This document shows, one piece after another, positions 8,179 through 17,411 of a stretch of 32,998 nt of DNA; within the stretch, counting starts at the first letter, position 1; each line of letters starts with the position of its first letter. The stretch spans positions 1 through 32,998 of the forward strand of contig JBNGIQ010002658.1 in assembly GCA_049999765.1 (NCBI GenBank). Direction: 5' to 3'. The DNA is from Phaeoceros laevis. Taxonomy: Eukaryota > Anthocerotophyta > Anthocerotopsida > Notothyladales. Below the pieces are notes generated by a model that did not search any database, was not told the origin of the DNA, and saw only the letters and a list, made by a program, of their open reading frames with translations. Position numbers and translations under genes: made by a program.

Positions 8179-11100
8179 ATGGACAGGATGTCTTGCCATG
8201 TCGAAGTGGTGGGCGACGTTGGGCCAAAACTGAGCAAGGCTGTAGAGCAGACCTTGGCTCTGATTAGCTCAATGACCGGGCAGCAGGTGGACAGCAATGC
8301 CCGGTCTATGCTAGCAGCATTAGACGATGGCGCTGCCATTTCCGTTTGTACCCAGGTTCTACGGTCGCCAACCCCGGTGAGCAGCGCCTCAGGCTTCATC
8401 AAGGATCTTGCCAGCCAACGCATCAGAGTGGCGAATGCGGTGTCACACATGCTCAGCGAAATTCCTGACACGGAATTTGAGGAGCTGGCAAGTCACCTGG
8501 AAAACAGTCCCCGATTGTGCCAGGTTCCTGGTTTAGGGGGTGCTACGAGCTCTGCACCGAGGACTCCAGAGCCCCTGACACTTCAGAAAAGGAAATGCGA
8601 TCCGCTGTCCCCCTCGCACGAGCGCTCGGTTCGGCCAAAACCAGCTCAGAAGGCCTCCGTAGCAAGAAAGCTGGACATGCCAGCATTTGGCGAGAGTTGG
8701 GAGGCCTTTGGGGAGCTCCCTTTTACCAAGAGACATCTTATTCTGAAGTATTACCATCCGTAAGCTTCTGCCCTGGCCAGCTTTGAGTCGATTCTCAGTG
8801 TGTGGGTTTCAAGAATGGCAAGCTCACAGTTGTGTTTGTCTGGTTGTCTTGTGTAGCGACACGGTTATGTCGAAGCTGACTGTAGAAAACTTTAAAGATT
8901 TCGACTCAAAACCCCTCTCTGACCTGGAGGCCTGGCTCCGACGCCAGTCAGGAAATAAAGACAACCTGCCAGTTTCGTTCAGTTATGTATGTAGCAAGGA
9001 TGGTTTGCTTGGGTTGTTGACACCCTTTGTTTGTGTCTTGATGGGATTTGTTGCTCGTGGCAGGACACCTGTGATCTCGAAGCTTCGCACATTGGCTACA
9101 CATGCAAGCTGGATAAGCGGGGCCGGGTGAAGTCATTGGTATCCCCTGCTCTTGACAGTCGTTCAGTGATTCAGTATCACATTTCTTGTGCGTAATGGCT
9201 AATCGTGGCTGGCTTCACTTAGGGGTTGGCTGAGGAATGTGAAGGAACTCCCTTGCAACGCGCGTTTCATGATGAGAACGTGCTTCGAGTCGAATTTGCA
9301 GCTACTAAGGATGAACTCGAAGAATGTGAGGAGATGCTCAAACACATTCAGACAGAAGGGCTGGAGATTGGTCTGCGCTCGTACCAATTTTACAGTAAGT
9401 AACCTCTAGTTTTCCTTCAGTTCCTGTGTCGGGCAGGTTGTTGAATTGTCTGACGGGCGATTGCTAGAAACAGGTTACAAGGTTGATAAGCAGCAGAAGA
9501 AAGCAGGAGGTGCTCGGAAGGACAACTTAGTACAAGTGAAATACTACTTCCTGTGTATCAAATCAAAAGCAGCAGCTGATCTTTCCAGTCCAAACTTTCA
9601 AAAATTTGAGACGATCCAAGATGCCCGAGAATATTTGTTCCACTTCAGCACTGTGAAGATGCTCTCTAAACGTGTCGCCAGGTTAACTGTTTGAACTTTA
9701 CCTTTGTCTGTGCTCTGTGGTGTATGTGGCAGCTTCAACGTATGGGTATCAAGCTACCTTTCATGACACATTCTCGTCCGTGACATTGCTGATATGCCTG
9801 ATCATCTTGAAGTTCCTTTAGCTTAGTTCTGGAACCCTGATTTGATAGCTGGGTGCTTACGCAGAATGAGCCTAGGGCTGTCGAAGACAGTACTAGGTCT
9901 TAGCAGTGCTGATCTGTCCAAAGTCAGAGTGGTGGAGATTCCGGACATATGCTGCAAGGTCAACTTCTTGCTTATGCTTTGCAGCTGACTGAAATGGGAA
10001 ACCAAACTGAGATGGTTTGTAGCTTCTTGTGGTATCAGGACGAAAACAAGGAAGTTGTCCGGGGCATAAATGGGGAAGACCTTATAACTACAGACGGGAT
10101 TGGGTTCATATCAGAGGACCTAATGAGGAAATGTCCTACAGCAATATTCAAGGGGAAGAAAATGTGCGATTTGGGAAGTCAAGAGGTATAGGTTTGCTTT
10201 ATTTAGGTAGGAGGTATGTAGGACTTGCAACCGAGTCTTGAGCGAGAGCTGAGTGCAATGTTCATACTTTTCCAGCTCTCTGGATGCCAAAGTAAAGCTG
10301 TGGACTTGAACTGGTCTCTTTGCAGGAGTACCCCCTTGTGGTGCAAATAAGATTATTTTACAGAGGTAGTATCTACAAGGGACTACTTCTTCTTAACAAA
10401 AAGGTCGGCCTGCTTTCCGACAGCTCGTACTCAGCTAGTCTACACTATACTCACGTGCGGTTTTGCTGGATCCGTGGTATTGCAGTTGCCGCCCATTACT
10501 TTGCAAGTCCGACTTTCCATGAGGAAGGTGAAAAGTGATTCAGACATATCCTCCCCGACCTTTGACTCTCTCGAAGTTTGTGCGACCAGGTTGGTGTCTC
10601 TTGATCAGCTGGACTAGCAAAAGCTCATGAAAGACTAGCTTTGGCTACTAGTGGCTAATAGTTTGTTGAAACAGCCGCCAACCAAAAGTGGCTGTCTCTC
10701 AAGACAGCTTATATTTCTGTTGATATACGGAGGTGTCCCTGAAAATGTGATCCTCACATTTGCACGAGATTATTTGGAAAAAGTTACCAGTTGCTTGAAA
10801 GATTTCAAGGCTGCGGTCCATGGTTAGCTGTCCTCTTCCACGAATGCTTGGTTTCCAGTTCTAGAAGCTCACAGAGATCTGCAATCCGCATCATGTATCT
10901 TCTAAGTGGGTTTTCGTTTTTCCAGCCTTGAGATTTCATGTGGACGAGAGGAGGGAATACAAGGAAGCATTGAAGATGATGTTGACTAATCTGGAGGTCA
11001 CAGAACCGTTCATTAACAGGACACTTACTGACTTGTGCGACGGCCAACTGACTAATCTGAGCAAAGGCCGCATCCCAGTGGAGAGCACCTTTTATCTCAA

Positions 11101-12939
11101 GGGATGTGCGGATCCTACTGGGTTACTAGAACCCGATGAAGTGGTGATACTAATGCAAGTCTGACCACTGCAATTATTCCGTGTTTGTAGTTTCCTGTGC
11201 TTCTAGTTTTCTGACATCGTTCTTTTTGATAGTTGCAGAGAGAGAGGAGCTTGGTTTGACGAAACTCTGGTGGATGGAAATGTTGTTGCTGACATCGTTT
11301 TGGTGTACAAACCACCTGGGTCACACCCAGGTGATATTCACAAGTTTAAGGCTGTACGTGCCCCGCCAGGTTTCATGGCTTTTGTTGGGTCGGCAAGGAA
11401 TGCTATATTCTATTCTGTGAAGGGTAAACGATCAGTTGTCGATGAGATGGCCAGTGCGGATCTAGATGGTGATGAATTTTGGGTCTGTCTCAATGATGAG
11501 GTGAGGCCCTTGAAAGCAAGGTCATGCTGTGTTTGACCAATAGTACTTGTTTTGGTCGAAGGAGAACGTAACACATCAAGGCTGCAGATTGTGAAGCATT
11601 ATTCTGTCAGCGCTCCATGGCAAGTACCCAAGACGAAGCTCATAGCACCGAAACCAAAAGAGGCTTCTCCGCGTATCGGAATTTTCGAAAGACAGCACTT
11701 CCAGATGGGTTTAGATGCGGCAATTCGACCCAAGTATGTATTGCAAATTTTTTCAGAGGCACCTTGCTCTGTTCTGATGGTTGATGATCTTACTTTAACC
11801 AGAGTGGTTTCAGTTTATTCACAAAGCTATTTTTTGGTGGAGCAGTTACACAACGGGCATGGCAGCCAACGCTTGGTTGGCTTTTATGGACAAGTTCTTG
11901 ACTGAAAGAAGCCAGCAGTTGAAATTGAAGTGCGAAAGGCTTGTAAATGTGTACTATGCAGCATTGGACGCTGACAAGACGGGTGTGATGGTAAATGGTC
12001 ATTGTTCCTCAAGACTTGTTGAAAGTGCCGAGTGACCGTTGTTGCACTGCCCTATCAGACATTAGATACAAAGGCTAATGTTTGATTTACTTGCCTGTAG
12101 GCTGATCGTGTCGCTGATGACCTCAGCCCGAACGAATTCCCTCATTTCATGGAGCTGGTCCACAAAAGACAGTACACGTCGACAACAGTGTTGGGAAAGA
12201 TCTTCGACATGGTGAAGGATCCTTCCCACAGTGACTGCATATTGCAAAAAGGTGTGGCCGCCGTACTGCACCATCCTCTGCCACATAAAGACCAGTATGT
12301 TATCTTCACGGAAGACCCTGGTCATGTTTTGTTGTGTGCAGCTGAGATAGAGCTGGATAATCAGTTCCTAATTCCCGGACATGAAGCATACCTGAAGGTG
12401 TGGCATGAACGGATTTCGCACTACTACATAAAAGTAGCTCAAGCATGTTCCGGACAAGACTGGCAAACTAAGAACTCAAAGTTTGAAGAACAGCTACTCG
12501 CTTGTCGTGAGGTAAGTGTCCTTGCTATGGTGTTTCTCTCGTTGACCGGAATTTGGTTTCACCCCAGCTTGAGTAACCTAGGGAGCTATACTGCTTGCAG
12601 ATGCTGTTTGGAGGACCTGATTTTGCGCACAGGACAAAAGATGTAGATGTTATCAGGCTGGAAGCGGCTGCTATTTATTATCTGGTGTACAACCGTGCGC
12701 AAAAGAAGCAAGACGCAGGAGAAGCAGCAAGAGTTGACCTGGCATGGAATCTGGCAGGCGATGTGCTGCTGGCCATGATCAGCAAAGAGGAGTGGTGGAG
12801 GGTGAATCCTACTGCGTTCATGAGAGCTTTTGGTGGAGACAGACGTCGAGGTGGAAGAGATATGCAGACTGATGACACTGAGTGTAGTGCATCCTGTCTT
12901 GATCATGTTGAGTCTACAGCATCAGGTGAGGGATTTTGA
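8179..12939 (+). CDS. RNA-dependent RNA polymerase, RDR3/4/5 (gamma) type
   Basis: The family copies single-stranded RNA into double-stranded RNA for small-RNA silencing; the role of the gamma clade is poorly known. Proposed exons: 8179-8759, 8857-8986, 9064-9138, 9223-9394, 9468-9681, 9865-9958, 10039-10185, 10326-10403, 10486-10589, 10662-10822, 10926-11158, 11243-11500, 11588-11708, 11803-11990, 12101-12511, 12601-12939. Phases close to 1101 aa; the junctions around 9394/9468 and 11708/11803 are the least certain. Matches to the family (from memory) include TDGIGFISEDLMRKCP, YPLVVQIRLFYRG, LPPITLQVRLSMRKV, IYGGVPENV, ADPTGLLEPDEV, PPGSHPGDIH, the catalytic DLDGD (11459-11473) and NEFPHFMEL. 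The start ATG follows an in-frame stop (8167-8169), though an upstream exon is possible. The gamma clade usually has DFDGD; this copy has DLDGD. The 3' end enters a tandem cassette and may be alternatively spliced. Confidence 0.88.
11459..11473 (+). other. RDR catalytic motif DLDGD
   Basis: GAT CTA GAT GGT GAT encodes DLDGD, the metal-binding triad of the double-psi beta-barrel polymerase, inside ASADLDGDEFWVCLNDE. All three aspartates are present, so the enzyme is predicted to be catalytically competent. Confidence 0.92.
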
Positions 12940-13425
12940 TGATGGGTTACAGCCCCTTCCCTCTACTTACAGGCCATTTTGTAACATGTCAGGTCTTAGG
13001 CTTTGTACACCATCTATGCGGAGTGGTTAGTTGTATGTTAATTCGAGATTTGCGGACTGATGAAACTGAGTATGGTGAACCGTGCCCTGGTCATGTTGAG
13101 CCTGCAGCATCAGGTGAGGGATTTTGATGATGGGTTACAGCCCTTCCCTCTACTTACAGGCCATTTTGTAACACGTCAGGTCTAAGGCTGTGTACATCAT
13201 CTATGCGGAGTGGTTATTTGTATGTTATTGGAGATTTGCGGACTGATCAAACTGAGTATAGTGAATCGTGTCCTGGTCATGGTGAGCCTGCAGCGGATGA
13301 GGGATTTTGATGGTGGGTTACAGCCCGTTCCCTCTAGTTGCAGGCCATTTTGTAACATACCAGGTCTTCGGCCTTGTACATAATTTATGCGGAGTTCGTC
13401 TTGTATGTTACTGCATTAGAGGGGG
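12856..13425 (+). repeat. Three tandem copies of a 186-188 nt exon/intron cassette at the RDR 3' end
   Basis: Units start near 12856, 13044 and 13230. Each encodes an R/G-D-x-x-T-D-x-T-E-x-x-x-x-C-x-x-H-x-E peptide, then (units 1 and 2) a donor CATCAG|GTGAGGG, then a pyrimidine-rich run ending CTTACAG, then GCCATTTTGTAAC. Splicing 12925 to 12973 (a 47-nt intron) keeps the RDR frame open through unit 2 (exon 12973-13113), then a 46-nt intron leads to 13160 and a stop at 13183-13185. Reading through the first donor instead gives the stop at 12937-12939. In unit 3 the donor is destroyed (GCAGCGGATGAGG). Confidence 0.88.
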
Positions 13426-13475
13426 TTTTGACCAAAGGCAGGACAAGACAAAACTGGGACTCCAGGCAGGTGAGA

Positions 13476-13517
13476 GATCTGTCTTCCTCTTCGTGCGATC
13501 TGTCTTCCTCTTCGTGC
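13476..13517 (+). repeat. Perfect 21-nt tandem duplication
   Basis: A 21-nt unit beginning GATCTGTCTTCCTCTTCG is present twice, back to back, with no mismatch (13476-13496 and 13497-13517). It lies in the open frame that continues from the third RDR cassette (13307-13606) and would double the peptide RSVFLFV. Perfect identity suggests a recent slippage event. Confidence 0.9.
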
Positions 13518-13606
13518 ATAACAATAGCCTAGTATTTCGTGGCTACTCGTCGAGAACTATTTGCAGGGCCAGCAAGTTCACTCGACGAATTCGGTTCATC
13601 CTGTGA

Positions 13607-14566
13607 ATTATGCTAAACGATCATTGCCTGTAACCTCGAGAACAACCGTACGGACTAGAGTATTCACGAGGGACTACTCGGATCCAAGTATTCACACTCG
13701 CGACTGGGCTACAGCTGTAAAGAATCCATAGCCCAATAAGCTGCAAGACAGGCAGGCGGCCAACATGGGATCAGGCTGGAGTCGACCAGACGCGGCAAAC
13801 CCTAATAAACCGCATCACGGCTGGCTGGCTGGCTGCCAGCCCCGCCCAGCCCACGACGACCTAAAGGCTAGTAAAGCCACCTAATACGAAAGGGACCGCG
13901 CTTCGCTCGGCTAATAAATGACTCGGTACCTTTTCCGGGTTACGTTCGTTGCACCTGCCGGGTCAATCCGCGGCAGTGTCGGAGCCGTGGATGGGCCCAC
14001 ACGCCGACGGCCTGGATGAGACTCCCCGGCGCGTGCCTGGCCTTGGTCCAGCAGCTCCATGTAGACTATGTAGTAGAAAAGGGTTAGACACCAATCCCAC
14101 GAGGTCAAGCCTTGACTATTTACCGCTGCCATAGCTGCTTCCCTGCCAGCCATTGCTTGAGCAAGGAACACCTACTTCGAAGCAAAGGTTTGGCCACTGT
14201 AGTACATGTCTTGTCCCACCATGAACGACAGAAATGCAAAGAAGCCACTGAAAAGGAAATTTTCATCTTCATTTCAGCTCACCTATTGGTGAGAAGTTGG
14301 AAATTGAAGGTTTATTGCTCGCCTTTTTGTAGAATACAGTATGCTGAAACGTGAAAGATGGAGGTAAAAGGCAACTTCTGAAATCATACAGCAGGAATCC
14401 TGTCTCTCTCGTAGCTTTTTTCCCGAAGAGCCGTAAATGCCATTGCCCAGCTGAGCAAATGTGTGCACATCCGGTACGGGTTTGGAACGTGCGCGTAAAC
14501 TCACTACCAGTGTGGGTTGATCGTGGAACCTGCTCGGCGTCACCACCTCTTTCTTTCTTTCTACTC
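13607..14566. other. Intergenic region and SAM synthetase promoter
   Basis: No gene is supported here. It contains a telo-box (AAACCCTAA, 13797-13805), a GGCT microsatellite followed by GCCAGCC (about 13819-13841) and a moderately GC-rich segment. Open frames on both strands near 13911-14171 match no family I know. Strong expression of the following gene makes it likely that core promoter elements lie in its last 200 nt. Confidence 0.5.
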
Positions 14567-14573
14567 TATATAG
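14567..14573 (+). promoter_or_regulatory. TATA box of the SAM synthetase gene
   Basis: CTCTATATAGG is a textbook plant TATA box, placing the transcription start near 14595-14605 in the CTCTCACACCA context. It follows a CT-rich stretch (CCTCTTTCTTTCTTTCTACT), another common plant core-promoter feature. Confidence 0.75.
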
Positions 14574-14735
14574 GCCCGTCCTGTCGTGCTCTCACACCAC
14601 ATTCAAGCGTTCCGAGTCTTCAGTCGCTTCGAGCCCCGGGCCTGGCTGGAAGCGGTTCCCGGCCCCTTTCCTTGCTGCTGCCGGCGGATTGCTGTGTGCG
14701 CTCAGCTTGCGCTGTTCTCTGTTGCTACCACCAAG

Positions 14736-14873
14736 GTGAGTTCCCGGCGGCCATAGCCGGATTGCGGCGGCGGCGTTGCTGGTTTGGTGGTTTTTTTTTG
14801 CAAGGGTTTTGCAAGATCTGGCTTCTGACAGCTATGGCTTCTTCTTCCTCCTTCCCGGCTGCTGTTTCTGCAG
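14736..14873 (+). other. 5'UTR (leader) intron of the SAM synthetase gene
   Basis: Donor AAG|GTGAGT at 14736 and acceptor TTTCTGCAG ending at 14873 bound a 138-nt, T-rich intron, and the start codon follows immediately at 14874. Leader introns are usual in plant SAM synthetase genes and often boost expression. An alternative is that the intron is retained, which would add upstream ATGs such as the one at 14834. Confidence 0.75.
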
Positions 14874-16070
14874 ATGGCTTTGCAGCTGGAAACCTTCCTC
14901 TTCACCTCCGAGTCCGTGAACGAGGGGCACCCGGACAAGCTGTGCGACCAGATCTCCGATGCCGTCCTGGACGCCTGCTTGGAGCAGGACCCTGACAGCA
15001 AGGTGGCCTGCGAGACTTGCACCAAGACTAACATGGTGATGGTGTTCGGGGAGATCACCACCAAGGCCAACATCGACTACGAGAAGATCGTGAGGGACAC
15101 CTGCCGGGAGATCGGGTTCGTGTCAGATGCCGTGGGGCTGGATGCGGACAACTGCAAGGTGCTGGTGAACATTGAGCAGCAGAGCCCTGACATCGCGCAG
15201 GGAGTGCACGGCCACTTCACCAAGAAGCCCGAGGAGATCGGTGCGGGAGACCAGGGCCACATGTTCGGCTACGCTACCGATGAGACGGAGGAGTTGATGC
15301 CGCTGTCCCACGTCCTGGCCACGCAGCTGGGAGCCAAGCTCACCGAGGTGCGCAAGAACGGCACCTGCGGCTGGCTCAGACCCGACGGCAAGACTCAGGT
15401 GACTGTCGAGTACAGGAACGAGGGTGGCGCCATGGTGCCTCTGCGGGTGCACACCGTGCTCATCTCCACGCAGCACGACGAGAGCGTCACCAACGACCAG
15501 ATTGCGGCCGATCTGCGGGAGCACGTCATCAAGCCCGTCATCCCGGAGAAGTACCTGGACGAGAACACCATCTTCCACCTTAACCCTTCCGGCAGGTTCG
15601 TCATCGGCGGGCCTCACGGTGACGCTGGTCTCACCGGCAGGAAGATCATCATCGACACCTACGGAGGCTGGGGAGCCCACGGTGGAGGTGCCTTCTCTGG
15701 CAAGGACCCTACCAAGGTGGACAGATCTGGAGCCTACATTGTCAGGCAGGCAGCCAAGAGCATTGTGGCTTCTGGGCTTGCACGCCGCGCCATTGTGCAG
15801 GTGTCTTATGCCATCGGTGTCCCGGAGCCCCTATCCGTGTTCGTTGACACCTACGGAACAGGGAAGATCCATGATGCCGAGATCTTGAAGATCGTCAAGG
15901 AGGCGTTCGACTTCCGACCTGGCCTCATCACCATCGACTTGGACCTCAAAAGAGGAGGCAACAAGCGGTTCCAGAAGACCGCTGCCTATGGCCACTTTGG
16001 CCGATCCGACCCTGACTTCACCTGGGAGGTGGTGAAGCCCCTCAAGTGGGAGAAGAAGGTGGATGCCTGA
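14874..16070 (+). CDS. SAMS: S-adenosylmethionine synthetase (methionine adenosyltransferase)
   Basis: This cytosolic enzyme makes S-adenosylmethionine from methionine and ATP, for methylation and polyamine (and, in seed plants, ethylene) synthesis. The frame is a single 398-residue exon, the normal plant length. It shows GHPDK at residues 18-22, the ATP-binding GAGDQG at 123-128 with [13 protein letters not shown] after it, and the Gly-rich loop GGGAFSGKD at 270-278 followed by [10 protein letters not shown]. The C-terminus ([16 protein letters not shown]) is typical. The coding region is markedly G+C-rich at third positions compared with neighbouring genes, as expected for a highly expressed gene. 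It has its own TATA box and leader intron. Identity is secure; which paralogue it is cannot be told. Confidence 0.98.
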   Translation: MALQLETFLFTSESVNEGHPDKLCDQISDAVLDACLEQDPDSKVACETCTKTNMVMVFGEITTKANIDYEKIVRDTCREIGFVSDAVGLDADNCKVLVNIEQQSPDIAQGVHGHFTKKPEEIGAGDQGHMFGYATDETEELMPLSHVLATQLGAKLTEVRKNGTCGWLRPDGKTQVTVEYRNEGGAMVPLRVHTVLISTQHDESVTNDQIAADLREHVIKPVIPEKYLDENTIFHLNPSGRFVIGGPHGDAGLTGRKIIIDTYGGWGAHGGGAFSGKDPTKVDRSGAYIVRQAAKSIVASGLARRAIVQVSYAIGVPEPLSVFVDTYGTGKIHDAEILKIVKEAFDFRPGLITIDLDLKRGGNKRFQKTAAYGHFGRSDPDFTWEVVKPLKWEKKVDA

Positions 16071-16639
16071 AGAATGTCCTGAGAGAGAGAGGCTGTCCAG
16101 GGCTCTGTTGCCTGAAGCTGCCGGGCTGGGGCTGCTGCGGTCTGGGTAACTGGCGGAGTAGGGACTGCAGGTGCAGTCAGGTTCCTCATGAGATGGAGAT
16201 CTTTTCGGGGCAGATGCAATGTAGCTGCTGCCTCCCGAGCTATGTCCTCCAGCGAGGTAGGTAGAGTTAGGAAGGTTAAGCCCCATTTATCGAGTGGATC
16301 GCGTAGCTTGTGTTCTCTGGATTGTTGCCCTGTAAGAACAGGCTGCGCGACTCCTCAAATCTTTGTAGTTGCAAGTCTTTGTAGGCCTTGCCTGGGGCAG
16401 GGCCAATGTGGCATTCTTTAGATTCTTGCTCATATTCGAGCACAGTCGTTTTTTCCCGTCCACATTGTCCGCTGGAACGATTGTTCGAGATTTAGAAACT
16501 GGGGAGGCATCGGGAAACAGGTGTTACCTCTACAATAGTCCCCTCTTGCCACATTTGTAGAGAAGCAGCAAACTCCTGTCAGACTGGGTTTTCACAGGTT
16601 CGTCTCAGATGCCGTGAAGTTACACCGATGGTTGGGCTT
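16071..16639 (+). other. 3'UTR and downstream spacer of SAM synthetase
   Basis: The stretch after the stop codon is T/G-rich and contains no recognisable gene. The transcript probably ends somewhere in 16350-16560, but no clear AATAAA signal is visible. Confidence 0.45.
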
Positions 16640-16894
16640 CTAGTGGATGACGATGTCACAGCAAAGCTTGACTGGTTCTGGGAGGAGCATCTTTGATATG
16701 GAATCGTCCACCAGTGTTCTGAACTGAGAAGAACTCATTCCGCCGGTAGGAGTCAGGTCGCTATACTGATCAGAAGAAACAAAAGTTGGAGAGTTTTCCT
16801 CGGATGCGACAAAAACCCACTGACATTCTGGACCTGGGGCAACTTGGACAACCGACAACAAGATCATGTTCTCCTCCGGAGATACCGTAACCAT
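16640..16894 (-). CDS. Hypothetical minus-strand ORF (84 aa), doubtful
   Basis: The frame starts MVTVSPEENMILLSVVQ and ends KLCCDIVIH. Its composition is protein-like (mixed hydrophobic strand and Ser/Thr-rich loop), and it may be the terminal exon of a minus-strand gene starting near 17140. I do not recognise it, no upstream exon could be joined, and it overlaps the promoter area of the zinc carrier gene, so it may be chance. Confidence 0.22.
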   Translation of the reverse strand: MVTVSPEENMILLSVVQVAPGPECQWVFVASEENSPTFVSSDQYSDLTPTGGMSSSQFRTLVDDSISKMLLPEPVKLCCDIVIH

Positions 16895-17411
16895 ATCGCA
16901 GCTTTGAAGTATATTAATTTCGCCAATAATACAACCACAATCTCTATGCCCCAGGCACTTCCTTGGTTAAAGTTGGTTTCTGCACTCCAGAGTCCAGACA
17001 TTGTTTGGCTTGCCTGTGTGCCCGTCAGAACTTCTCGACAGGGCTGTTGATACCACAGTATTGAGTGATTACTTGGAGTCGGGACGATACTTATTATTAA
17101 TAACCCTGGGGGGAGGAACATGGCGACAAAAGCTGCTCTCACGTCTCCCTCGCTGTTTTGTTTGAAATTCGAGCTGAAACCCTGACAGACATGTCCGTCC
17201 CCCTCAATTCATCAGCTGGCAGTGCTCCCCCGGTGGTCGACTCTTCTGTAGCGTCCTTCGGTTGGGAGCTACTACTCGCCGTTTCTGGCTCCGGGGCAAT
17301 TGGTCTGAGCTCAATCCAAGGTGTTGGATATGGCGTCCCCTCTGTACAATCGGATTCCGGTAACTTGGAGCTAGAACTGTTATGGACGGAATTGGCGTAG
17401 ACTCAGCAACC
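16895..17411. other. Upstream region of the MTP12-like gene
   Basis: This holds the presumed promoter and 5'UTR. A + strand open frame at 17158-17400 (Ser/Gly/Val-rich, ending ELLWTELA) stops just before the carrier start. It may be an upstream ORF or chance; no transcript boundary can be read. Confidence 0.4.

Noticed and set aside
12062-12325. Minus-strand ORFs over the RDR exons
   Set aside because: The + strand exons match RDR along their whole length with correct splice phases.
13911-14171. Minus-strand 86-codon ORF before SAM synthetase
   Set aside because: No family resemblance or splice partners; it lies in a promoter region with skewed composition.
14351-14995. 214-codon + frame ending inside SAM synthetase
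   Set aside because: It runs through the TATA box, leader and leader intron in a different frame from the enzyme and has no recognisable domain.
15123-15888. Long antisense and alternative-frame ORFs over SAM synthetase
   Set aside because: They result from the G+C-rich third positions of a highly expressed gene and match no family.
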